From assembly GCA_020746995.1 (NCBI GenBank), contig JAGPXD010000003.1, positions 1,364,001 to 1,428,000 of the forward strand: a stretch of DNA of 64,000 bases. Direction: 5' to 3'. This document shows, piece by piece, positions 39,131 through 49,317 of the stretch. A program made the translations under genes and the position numbers. Below the pieces are notes generated by a model. That model worked only from the letters and a program-made list of their open reading frames with translations, made no database searches and was not told the origin of the DNA. Origin of the DNA: Plectosphaerella cucumerina. Its lineage: Eukaryota; Ascomycota; Sordariomycetes; Glomerellales; Plectosphaerellaceae. The stretch's first letter is position 1. Each line of letters starts with the position of its first letter.

Positions 39131-40549
39131 TCACATCCGCTTCGGGTCGAAGCAGATGATGATCTCGTCAAACATCCTCGCAATCACCCTTCCAACGGCC
39201 GACAGGACCGTCCAAGTCGCCACGGCCGGCCACTTGACCATCCACCACAAGACGTACACGATGCCGTACAACAACACTCCCAGATACAGCGGGAACTTCT
39301 TGGCAACCTTCCAAGCCACCTCCGCAAAGTCGCCCACGAACGACCACACGGCCTTGGGGAACCGCACGAAGACCGCCTCTAGCACCGCCGTGACTCCATT
39401 GATCACGTCCTGCAGCGTGATGGTGCTGAACCATTCCAGCACCGCCATCATCGCCGTATGGATCACCCCGAAGAAGGCCTTGACGGCGTCTGTGACAGCC
39501 GTCCCAACGGCTCTGGCACCGTTGGCCACCCACGCCGCCAAGACGGCCAGTGCCGGTGGAATCGCCTTGATGAACTTCCATGTCGTCTTGGCAATCTCCT
39601 CGACAATCTTCTTGATCGCCTCGGGCGTCTTCTTGATTCCCCTCCCAAGAGCCTTAACGGCCCTCTTCGCCCGGCCGGGAAACTTGACCACCTGCCGCTT
39701 GCACCACTTCATGATCTTTTCGCGCTTCTTCCACGCCTCCTGGGGCAGATCCCACAGTATCGCCTTCGGTAGTCCCCAAACAAGCCACCGAACGAGGTTG
39801 AGCATGCATGAGCGACGCATGGCGAGTAGCAGCCGCTGAATCTCATGCTGACGAGAGGACCTGAACCTGACCCACCCACCTGCCTTGACGGCGGGAAGGT
39901 AGTCGACAATCTCACGGTGCCTGAAGCGGCGCGCGAGCCATAGGGCCGTCTCGCCTTTGGGAGCGACGAAGGCGTCGTCGGCGCCAAACTCCTCCCGGAG
40001 GACCTTGACGAGGGATAGCCGGCCCAGGCCAGCGGCGAGCTGGAGGGGAGTGAGGTCTGCGGCGTATCTCGGGTTCTCGCTGACGACGCAGAAGCCGACG
40101 AGCTCGACTGTAGAGCCGAGACTGACGAGAAGCCGGATCATCGAAGCATCGCCGGCGGCTACAGCAGCGAGGAGGGGTGTTCGGGCTTTGTGAGGGTAGC
40201 CATCTTTGCCCTCAAGTGTGACGTCAGGCGAAACGAGGCCCTGTGTGATGAAATGTGTGACGATTTCTGGGCGCCGCTTGGTGATGGCGTCGTAGAAGGA
40301 GTCGATGATTTCTCGCTGGAGCTTGGATGAGGCGTCGAGTACCTCATACTCTTCGGGTGTGAGCTCGCGATCTCTCAGTGGGGACTGGTAATCCAGCTTG
40401 GTGAAGGGAAGAACGAAATGTTCGGGGTCCAAGGCCTGCATTCCTTCGACCCGGGCCATGAGGTCCCCTTCATCGGATTCGGTGTATGTTGGTAGCCCGG
40501 CATGGCTGTCGTCGGTGCCGCCCATCGCTGTGGCGAAGGCCTCGGACAT
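39131..40549 (-). CDS. Ankyrin-repeat protein with long amphipathic/hydrophobic C-terminal half
   Basis: Single exon, 472 residues. Residues 1-60 are acidic and disordered. Residues 85-215 hold degenerate ankyrin units (ARTPLLAAVAAGDASMIRLL, LTPLQLAAGLGRLSLVKVL, GETALWLARRFRHREIVDYL). From about 230 on the chain changes to Trp/Lys-rich helices with hydrophobic faces: LVRWLVWGLPKAILWDLP, GIKKTPEAIKKIVEEIAKTT, FPKAVWSFVGDFAEVAWKVA, FPLYLGVLLYGIVYVLWWM. A recurring pattern is a basic residue, then P-x-A-x-W. This half very likely binds or inserts into membranes. Ankyrin plus membrane-active helices next to two STAND-N-like genes suggests, but does not show, a role in lytic or membrane signalling. 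No known family recognised. Confidence 0.75.
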   Translation of the reverse strand: MSEAFATAMGGTDDSHAGLPTYTESDEGDLMARVEGMQALDPEHFVLPFTKLDYQSPLRDRELTPEEYEVLDASSKLQREIIDSFYDAITKRRPEIVTHFITQGLVSPDVTLEGKDGYPHKARTPLLAAVAAGDASMIRLLVSLGSTVELVGFCVVSENPRYAADLTPLQLAAGLGRLSLVKVLREEFGADDAFVAPKGETALWLARRFRHREIVDYLPAVKAGGWVRFRSSRQHEIQRLLLAMRRSCMLNLVRWLVWGLPKAILWDLPQEAWKKREKIMKWCKRQVVKFPGRAKRAVKALGRGIKKTPEAIKKIVEEIAKTTWKFIKAIPPALAVLAAWVANGARAVGTAVTDAVKAFFGVIHTAMMAVLEWFSTITLQDVINGVTAVLEAVFVRFPKAVWSFVGDFAEVAWKVAKKFPLYLGVLLYGIVYVLWWMVKWPAVATWTVLSAVGRVIARMFDEIIICFDPKRM

Positions 40550-41041
40550 TTCCGTGTCGGTTATGATGTCGATGTGCTCGTCGCGATGACGGTCTGTTGC
40601 TTCAAATCAATTGCTTGTCGAACCACCATGACAAAACATCGTGCGCACGCTCGAATATATCCATCGCTATCATCACATGCCTCGACTTTTTTTGGGCAGG
40701 AGGCCTTGGACTAGCAAGGCAGCAGGGACCTCGCGAGGCGGACAGCAGCCAGCGCTTGGCGATGGCGGTGGCTCAGACGATGGTGTAGTGGATGGGAGGG
40801 CAACGTGCCTGACCATGCCTCGGCAAACTTGGACGCTTCGGGGGAGAAAGGCAGGGTTCAAGGCCAGACAGGGCTGAACCGCGCCCCCGTGACCGTTCAG
40901 CCGTTGGGAGACACCATGCCTAATTCGACATGCTGGAGGCAGATCTTTACCCCTGAAGGAGGTGCCGTTTTTCTCCAGGGAGGGCCTCATCTGCTCTTTG
41001 TCAACTTGGACACACTGTGGTCATTGAAAATCGCTGCAACT
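40550..41041. other. Intergenic, no gene seen
   Basis: 0.49 kb between two minus-strand genes; promoter of the ankyrin gene. Confidence 0.5.
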
Positions 41042-42938
41042 CTAGAACACGAAGATGAAATCCTCGTTCTGAAGGTCCGTCATGTCCTGGAAGGCGCGGT
41101 CTCCCTCCTGGTGATCGTCCTCGGGCGCGTCATCCCCCGCTGCATCCACGCGCTGAGATCGTCTCATTCGCTCTGCGTCTTCGCTGGAGAGCACGCTGTA
41201 GTCGATGGCCGCGGCCGCCTTGCCCAGGCGCGCACGCCGTCGGCTGTGGCTCTTATTGAGCCAGACGAGGTAGGCGCTCGTCAGACCAACGAGAGCGATG
41301 ATGGCACAATATAGAAGCAGATTCGACTGCAGGCCTCGGAAGTATTCTGGGGCCTCAGAAGGCTTGTACAGCAGTGGGCCTAGTATGTTGCCGACCGACT
41401 GGCCGACGAAGATGCTGGGAAGAATCAGCAGGAGAGACACCCGAGAGAACTAGGGAGCGCACATGGCTGAAGTGCATTTCTTCTTGGTGTCGCCGGCGGT
41501 ATTGGCGGCAGACCAGGAGTACATCAGGGGTACTGAGGGGTTGTCAGTGACGGCTGAAGGGTAAGGTCGGTCACCGAACTCACTCATGCCTGGATACACC
41601 GAGATTAGATAGTAGCCAAAGAGCAGCTTGGATCGATACTCTGGCGCTCGAGGAGTGGACATCATGACGATGCACCCCAGAATGGGCGCCAGAGAGAGCA
41701 GCGCGATGACGGCACCCCGAGCGCTGTACTTCATGGCCAGGTGCGCACTGCCGAGGGTGGCCACCAGCTGCACCAGGCCGAAAGGCGCATTGAATAGGAT
41801 GGCTTGGAAGGAGTCGAAGCCGAATGACTTGACGAGCAATGGCCCAAAGGACGCGATGCCGCCCGACGGCACCCTGCCCATGTCAGTGGATGGACGTAGA
41901 GCCTGCAGGCAAGACCTACGAGATGCAAAAGACCAGAGAGAACCAGAACCAGGTCTTGGGGTCGCGAATTGACTCCCAGACATGATTCCACCGCCACTCG
42001 CGAGACATGACGCCCGTCTGGTTCATCCGCAGCCGCTCAATAGCAATAAGCTTGTCCTCATCAGTGAGAAAATTCGCCTCAACAGGCGAGTCCGGCATAT
42101 GACGGAAGATGACGACGGAAAAGGCGACAGTGACAAGACCAAAGACCACAAAGATGACCTGGTACGGCTTCAATGGCGTCGGGATGCTGGCCAAGCCCCA
42201 GGTGATGAGGCTGCCGAAGCAGTTGGTGAATCCGTTCATGGCGTACCACATGGCCATGCGCATGGGCTGCTCGCGCCTTCTCCAAAACATGGACGTGATG
42301 GCCACGAAACTGGGGGCGATACTAGCCTCGAATGCACCCAGGAAGAAGCGCGCAACGAGGAGGGAGCGAAAGGTGTGCGCGGCGGCCATGAGGGTCAGGG
42401 TCAGGCCCCAGAAGCAGACCATGCAGCCTGTGAAGCGTCCTATGGGGAGCTTGACGAGGAGCCAGGCCAAGGGGAATTGTGCGATCAGCTGGGCAACATA
42501 GACGATGGAGCCGAGCCATGAGAATTGGTCGCCCTTGAGGTTGGTGTCTTCGATGAGGCCGAATATGGAGGAGTAGGCTATTGTAGCCTTGTCGAGGCCT
42601 GTCGCATGTCAGGATCCAATGCAACAGGGCATCGCTTCAGGGGACTCGCCTTGGAGAAAGTAGACAGCGAGCATCAACGGCATGACCACCATGTCGATTC
42701 GGCGCAAGACGCGGGCGTCATCCTCTGCCGTGATCTTGATACGCGTCCCCGGCGTCGCGCCGATTCTGCGAAGCAATTGAGCGGCAGCATCCCCATTCTC
42801 ATGCACCTTGTGGTCGTGCGCGTCGTCGTCGTCCTCGTTGAGTAGCGGTCGCTGGTCCATGGTCCGGCTGCCGTCGCGTGGCGGTGTTCGTGGGGCAACT
42901 CGGCGGAACGAGGCCATGTTGATGCCCTGTGAGTCCAT
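41042..42938 (-). CDS. Major facilitator superfamily transporter, anion:cation symporter (allantoate permease-like) group
   Basis: Exons 42938..42650, 42598..41920, 41873..41584, 41532..41463, 41414..41042; every phase agrees; 566 residues. Intron 1 has a GC donor (gcgagt ... tcctgac ... gacag); the others are GT-AG. Twelve-helix MFS with family signs: RRIDMVVMPLMLAVYFLQGL, rebuilt over splice 1, KATIAYSSIFG, WLGSIVYVAQLIAQFPLAWL, FFLGAFEASIAPSFV and the family pattern YSWSAANTAGDTKKK ... GQSVGNILGPLLYKP. It belongs to the Dal5/Tna1-type group that imports organic anions such as allantoate, nicotinate or pantothenate; the substrate here is open. The N- and C-termini are cytosolic and charged. 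It is divergent from a cytochrome P450 gene. Confidence 0.9.
42599..42649 (-). other. GC-AG intron in the MFS gene
   Basis: Exon ...CTCCAAG then gcgagt at 42649, branch cctgac, acceptor gcgacag. Splicing here restores Q-G-L-D-K-A-T, which is conserved in the family; no GT donor does so. Confidence 0.8.
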
Positions 42939-44140
42939 GATGGGAGACTCACGTTATCGGCTCCCAGGCTGGAGGTGAGTGGTGCAGTGATCTGATCTGA
43001 GACAGTACATCCTTCGGCGCGGTCGGGTTGGTGACACGACAGCGACGGCAAATCGTCGGGTGCTGGGAAATGAAATGGAGCCGCTGATGCCCCTGTGATC
43101 TCATCGTCCTTGGCTTCCAACGTCCCTGAGGAGGCCTGGAAAGTTCATCACCGACCATGAATATCGGCGGCCAAAGCATATGGATTTTCTTTATTCAAAC
43201 GCCTGGGGCGGTTCCAAGTCCGTCATTTAGACAATCTGGATCGATCAGCAATTGAGACGCCTGCGGCCCTCGACCTTGGCATGCCCTTCTTCCAACTCAA
43301 TTGATGCGACCGAGGTGCCCACCAAGACAGCGGCATCTTCTGTCGCAACTGCCCAGGATGGCATCCTCCTTCCGCTCCATCAGGTCTCGACAGGCGCATC
43401 CACGACACAGCTATCTCGAGACTTGAAGCCTCATCAACGGCAACCATGGCAATGAATCCGGAAGCAGTCACTTCTCGAGACAGACTCCCGCATGACGTTT
43501 CCCCGGAAGCCGCCCTCGAGTGGTCGCATGAAGTCGCCCCAGACATCCCCCGGCCCCCGAGCGACACCCTCCGGCCCAGAGACACCACAGCGCGCGCGAT
43601 CGGCGATATCTGCCCAGCTCTCCCTCGTTGCCAGAGTCCCTAACAAGAACGACCTGCTTCCAATCCATCAGCCCATCCCACATTCGGAGATGAGTCCTTC
43701 CGCGCTGCACAAGACCGCATGGCACGTCATCACCGCCTCTTCACCTTGCCGACGCGGCATCCATCCTTCGGCCGGCATGCCCATCGACCAGTCCCAGCCA
43801 GCAGAACGAGGGGTTTGTGGTCACATCCTGCCTGCCAACTTCTTCAACAAAGCATGCGCGCCTGCAGGCCAAGCTGCACGTCTGCAGCCCCCTGGCCCGG
43901 CGTCTTGTCCACGGGAACATCGTGCCATCCGCGGCCAATCACCCAAGAGATGTTTACGGCATTGCAGATAGCGACGTGGACAGGAAGCTTCGGTTCGTGG
44001 CATGGATCCCGGCAAGGGAGGCGATGCCCTAGCGGTCGGTCTACCCCTCTTCCAACGGGGAGGAAGGTGTGTTAGTTCCGTCGATCTTCCTCGGTCCGTC
44101 CCATAGCAGTGTCTCGGTTTCTTCACCTCAGACATTCACC
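42939..44140. promoter_or_regulatory. Divergent intergenic region between MFS and P450 genes
   Basis: 1.2 kb. Frames at 43223-43971 on both strands lack similarity and splice context. It holds both promoters; no element could be assigned. Confidence 0.45.
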
Positions 44141-45986
44141 ATGTTGTCGATGGTTCTTTCTGATGGGCAGGGCCTGTTCCGCCCTGGAGTTCTCGCGATC
44201 CTCGGCTGTGCGGTTCTTGGGTTCTCGTTCGGTATCTATCGCATTCTACAGCTTCGCAGACCTATTTCGGGCATTCCGTACAACAAGAAAGCAGCTCGAC
44301 ACCTGCTAGGTGATGTCCCTGAGTTCCTGGCAGCCGCCGACGGCAAGACTTGGTGGGCGGTTCAGGGCTTGAAGCACAAGTCACCCATCGTCCAGATCTT
44401 CATGAGGCCCTTTGGAAGGCCATGGGTCGTTATCACCGACCCCCTGGAGGCCGTGGATATCTGTCTGCGACGCACGAAGGAATTTGACCGCAGCGATGAG
44501 ACAGCTGCCTTCTTCCATGGCGTGATGCCTCTCCATCATGTCTGTCTGAAGACGCCGGATCCCCAGTTCAAGAAGAACAGGGACCTGGTGAACGAGCTCA
44601 TGGCTCCGTCTTTCACCCACGAGGTACAGCTTCATTCGGTGCCAAGTCTACGTTGAGGCAACATGGCTGACAATGAACAGGTCGCCGCTCCTCAAATCTA
44701 CAAGAACGTCTTGTCCCTCATAGCGCTCTTCGAAAAGAAGGTCGACATGTCAAGTGGCTTACCGTTCGATGCAAGCGAAGACATCCATCAGGCCACCCTC
44801 GACACCATCATGGCCGTGTCCTTCGGCCTTGGAGACGAGACTTCCCAAATCTCGAAAAAGATCGATTCGCTCGCGCCGAAGAGTCAAGCACCCCATACGG
44901 ACAAGTTCGAGTTCGAGCCGATAGATCTTGACCCGGAACTTCGCGCCTTCACCGTCTTGGCTGACAGCCTCGCCATCGCGATCGAGTCACCTGCGCCCGG
45001 GATACATCACTACCTGTACAGGAATCTTTCCCCTACCATGCGACAGGCTGCAGCCTCCCGCGACCGCATCAGGGCCAGAGAAACGAAGAAGAGCATTGAA
45101 CGGAGGCTGGCCGGTCGGCCCCTACGGTGCGCCCTGGACCAGGTCCTTGCTCGCGAGGACGCCATCGCCGAAAGGGAGGGCAGGAAGCCGGATTACAACA
45201 GCAAGATCATCTTCGACGAGGTCAGTACACGGTCAGACCTTTCGTGCTGTATTGGGTACTAACCTCAGAAAGCTCATGGGGTTCCTCATCGGCGGCCACG
45301 AGACCATGTCGTCCATCCTACGGTGGGGACCCAAGTTCCTCACTGACGACCAGCGAGTTCAAGCCACCCTTCGGACAGCGCTGCACGAGGCCTATCCCCA
45401 GGCAAAGGCGGAAGCTCGCCTGCCTACTCTTGCCGAGATCCTCAAGACGCAGGTGCCGTATCTCGAGGCCACAATTGAAGAAATCATGCGACACACGATG
45501 CCCTCCCCGACTCTCTTCCGCGACACCATGGTCGACTCTGAGATTCTCGGCTACAAGATCCCAAAAGGCACGACGCTTCTCTTTCTCGCCAATGGTCCTG
45601 GATTCATGATGCCGTCCGTAACTATCGAGAATGAGAGATTCCTCAAGGCAGGCAGCGCGCAGCAAGGGCACATCGGCAGGTTTGACGACTCGAATATCAC
45701 CAGCTTCCTCCCGGAACGGTGGCTCAAGACTCGCAAGGATGCCAACGGCGCCGATGAAATCTACTTTGATGCCAATGCAGGCCCTGCGCTGGCATTTGGC
45801 GTCGGGCCCCGAGCGTGCTTTGGCAAGAGACTAGCCCTCGTCCAGATCAGGATCTACTTCACTCTCCTCCTCTGGTCCTTTGAGCTCCAAGACCTACCCT
45901 CCCAACTGGCGACTCATGACGACTACTGGTCTTTGTCGAGGATCCCCAAGCATGTGTACCTGAAGCTTCGAAAGTCCAGGTGCTAG
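44141..45986 (+). CDS. Cytochrome P450 monooxygenase
   Basis: Exons 44141..44623, 44681..45220, 45273..45986; introns 57 and 52 nt (tactaac branch in the second); 578 residues. Residues 10-38 form an N-terminal membrane anchor. Landmarks: I-helix LIGGHETMSS (Gly-Gly-His-Glu-Thr), K-helix EEIMR (ExxR), and heme-binding FGVGPRACFGKRLA with Cys523 as thiolate ligand. It is ER-bound and would need a P450 reductase. The segment PKGTTLLFLANGPGFMMPS resembles a subgroup in which this strand is followed by a long loop. Substrate unknown. It is transcribed away from the permease gene, which may point to uptake and oxidation of one compound, an inference. Confidence 0.92.
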
Positions 45987-46075
45987 TTGGCAATGAGTCC
46001 CTATTTTCTACCTCGTCGCAATCGCTACACTCGCTCGCTCTACTCGATCTTCTCCTACAAATTACACCTACCAGC

Positions 46076-47202
46076 CTACGCCTTGTGGGACAATCTCAGG
46101 TCACTCTTGACCTCGCTCAAGATGCCCCTCCAGTTCCCAATCTCATCTCCCGTTCTTGACCTCCTCTTGAAGCTCGACAGTCGGAACTCCACGAACCACA
46201 CCGTGAACCAGTACAGCGCAGCCCCCGAGGCGAACCCGGCGATGATCCAGCCGACCGCCAGGAAAGCATTGCCCTGCGTGACCTGGAGTCCCACAGATCC
46301 GCCTAGGCTTTCGAGTGCAGAGCGTCCCGCGACGATCAGACCAGTCATGACAGCGGCGAAGAGGAGCGTGGTCGTGCCACCGATCAGGGAGCTAACAAGG
46401 TTGGTGCGGATGAGGAACCGCCTGTTGCCAAGGATGATTATGGCGAAGGACGCGAGCATGACGGTGCCGTTGGAGATCACCGATATGATGCGCAAGGCGA
46501 GCAGCGCGCGGCTGCCATGCGTTGCCAGCGAGAGGAGTGAGTCGAGTGTCTGTGTCAGGGCTTCGACGAGGGGAACGGAGACTGTGGTGCCGCCGACGCT
46601 GAGGGAGGACGGGATGGAGTTTGTGATGTTTCGGAGACCTTTGGAATTGATGTCAGCTCAGTCATCGGGACACAATCGTCAGATTGCATACCTTCTTTCG
46701 TCTCGCTGTATGGCACGCATTTCTGCATGCGGATCTGGCTACTCGGGTTGTTGGGGTCGGACAGGCTTCCTTCGCAAATCTCAGAGAGGTACAGCCTGTA
46801 GTTGTCCTTGACACCCAAGGCGTCCGTCAAGTTGCCGAGGATGGAGCTTTGAAGGTCGCCAACGCCGCTGTTGATCGCGTTGACCATGTCGTCAAGGAGG
46901 CTGTCGAGGGAGCCCCTAAGCCCGCCGAAAAGGTCGCCGATGGCTCCGCCGGGTGTCGGGAGGGTGCCGCCGCCTGGAAGGGGAAGTCCCGTGTTACCAC
47001 CATTGCCGCTGTCGCCGCCGTTCGAAGAACCATCTCTTGTGATTTCGATGAGGTCCCCGCCCAGATTTGTCGTGTTGAAGGAGAGCCAGAAGAAGCCGGG
47101 TGCTGTAGAGGGTCCGCTGCCCGCGACGAGGAGGACAATGGACAGGGCGACAGTAACGGTCGCCAATAATGCGGGAATAATAGCCAGAAGACGACTTATC
47201 AT
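46076..47202 (-). CDS. SUR7/PalI-family plasma-membrane protein
   Basis: Exons 47202..46692 and 46638..46076; 53-nt intron; 357 residues. First TM at residues 5-28 (AIIPALLATVTVALSIVLLV), then a long extracellular Gly-rich loop with two Cys (EICEGSL, MQKCVPYSE), and three further TMs: RIISVISNGTVMLASFAIII, SLIGGTTTLLFAAVMTGLIV, AFLAVGWIIAGFASGAALYW. This four-TM order with a first-loop Cys pair is that of SUR7/PalI proteins. Members act at eisosome membrane domains or in pH sensing. The basic C-tail is cytosolic. Convergent with the P450 gene, only 89 bp between stop codons. Confidence 0.82.
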
Positions 47203-47913
47203 CGTGATGTGTGAATTATTAGAGGACGTTCACTGCGATCTGTCGATGGCAGCTTTCATACAACGTTTCTCGGCAGCACCCGACGACGCGGGAGCATGGG
47301 TCTTTTAACACCCATCGCTGACATGGCCGCATGGACGACGTAAGTGATGCCTTCACGTCATCTGGCCAGAGATCGCAACGTGCCCACCGAAAAGGGATGC
47401 CAATGCGCCAGCATTGACTTGGGACGATTCGGGGTCGCGGGAGGCAAGGCCCCTCCGTCAGGCGGACGGGGCCGCCAACGTCGCAGGTGTCCAGGGATGA
47501 GGCTGGGAGATCCGAGCACGGCGATGCCAGAATGGGAAGTCTGGGGAGATTTGGCATCAGTCGTTCGAAGGTTGACGCTTGATCGCCGTGTCGCCTTGGT
47601 CCTCATTTGGCAGCTCAGCGCATTTTTCGGTTCATCACGTCCAGCACAGGGGGGTTCTTTTTTGTTTTGGCGGACTTCCTTGGGTGCATGAGAAGGGATG
47701 AAATGACATATGCTTAGGGGCCTGGGACGAACGAACAATTTCACATGCTCTTGATGACGTCGGAAACAAGGAAGGGTCAGCAACAGTGCGTTGGGGTTGT
47801 CATTGATGGTGGTTGACGAAGGTTGGGGAGCAGAAGACAAGAGAAGAGAGCAAACCGACCAGGGAGCTCTTGCAAGAGGACATCATTCGTCCGCAACTAA
47901 GGAATGACATCAA
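47203..47913. other. Intergenic, no gene seen
   Basis: 0.71 kb upstream of the SUR7-like gene; nothing recognised before the tRNA. Confidence 0.5.
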
Positions 47914-47994
47914 TCCGGAATGGTGTAATGGTCAACATTTGTCGCTCTCATGAAGAGCGCCGACAGGCTCGGGGTTCAATTCCCCGTTCCGGAA
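47914..47994 (+). tRNA. tRNA-Glu (CTC) with a 9-nt intron
   Basis: Acceptor stem tccggaa/ttccgga is 7 perfect pairs. D-arm gtgt-aatggtca-acat; anticodon stem tgtcg/cgaca; T-arm cgggg-ttcaatt-ccccg. The loop reads ct-CTC-a with a 9-nt intron tgaagagcg at 47951-47959 between positions 37 and 38, the standard tRNA intron site; intron bases pair with the anticodon region (ctct/agag). The anticodon CTC decodes GAG. A run of four T at 48000-48003 fits a Pol III terminator. Confidence 0.9.
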
Positions 47995-49317
47995 AGATCT
48001 TTTGCCATTTTGCACTTCATCCCAACTCACATTGCAGTCTAGGTTTTTGCAATCGCTGCCATCTGCCCGATGGCCACAAACATCTCGACTCCATCCACGC
48101 TCCTCCTTGTATAGCAAGTCCACAATTTTGGTGGTGGCTGACGCCTGCGCGCGCCTGGAAGGCGGATGGCTGGGAGACATCGGAAACTTCTGGCCCCGTC
48201 CAGGCAATGGTGGTCGACGACATCCCTTGTCTCAAGCTTGGCCCCCCCGACTCCGACTCATTCCTCGGCTGCCTCGACGCGTCCATTGTGCTCTTCTTTA
48301 CGCGCGAATATCCTCTATTTACGCGAAGCCGGCGTCATTAGCATTTCCCGCTCGTACTGCCGCTTCGGCGGATTGGAGCTTCGGCCCCAGCTCCAGAATG
48401 TTTGCCTCGAGCCCGACGCCAGGCCTTGCAGAACCCGTCCACGGCCTGCCAGGTTCTATTTCGAGGTCTAGGTCGAGGTCTCCACAGATTCGAGTCTACG
48501 GCCAGGCCTTTAAGCATATCAGTGATGGGACTTGGGCTTGTCGCGTGGCTGCGACGCATCACCCAGCACCAGTTGGTTCGAAGCAAGTCACTGCCAGGTG
48601 TTTCCTCTCCCCTCGAAAGCCACAAAATGCTGGATATTGCCACTATAGACTCTGATATACGATCACTCACAAGCATCATGTCAGGTACTAGAGCGAAAAC
48701 CTTGTCGTCTGCGGTAACAGCTCCAAATGCTCGTCGGCGCGAGCGACCCAAGGGTGACGGCTGCAGGGGGAAGCATTCCTGCTTATGCTTAAGAAACGTT
48801 CCAACCTTCTTTTCAAGCTTCAAACTTAGCTTTAGGCTGCCTCATGGAAGCCCACCCGCCCCTGATGCGTCCCCAAGTCGAATGTCTCGTCCCCTGCCGT
48901 GGCATCTGGACAGCCTCGGCGTCTGCTCCACGGCCGAAGCAAGGGAGCCACATGCTTCGACTCGGCCAGAACTTCCATCGGCTGATCACTCCCACGAGAA
49001 TGGGCCAGCAGCTGAGCTTGGCATCTACAGGACCGTGTGGGAATGCGCGCTGAACAATGGGACCCTGCCACCACGCGACTGAGGCCACACTGGACGCGTC
49101 CGTGTCGGCGAGTGTCGACTCCGAGAAGCAACTCCTATAAAGTCGTCTATTGCGCGACTCTTCAACAACGGCAACGATCTGCAGAGCCAAGCGCAACAAG
49201 TACAGAGCAGTCGACACACCGACTCCAGTCATTCTTTGATCTCTGGCAGAACAGTCTTTTCTCTCCTCGCGCCATTCCATCACTTATCCTCGACGCTGGT
49301 CTGTCGAATCCAACACC
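47995..49317. other. Intergenic, TATA box near the right end
   Basis: 1.3 kb. A long frame at 48402-49082 has no protein-like segments. tataaag lies at 49136-49142, about 180 bp before the next ATG. Confidence 0.45.

Noticed and set aside
43223..43971. Open frames on both strands between the permease and P450
   Set aside because: No motif, no splice context, and mutually overlapping; most likely promoter sequence.
48402..49082. 226-residue plus-strand open frame
   Set aside because: Composition is Arg/Pro/Ser-rich and irregular with no motif, as expected from chance frames in GC-rich DNA.
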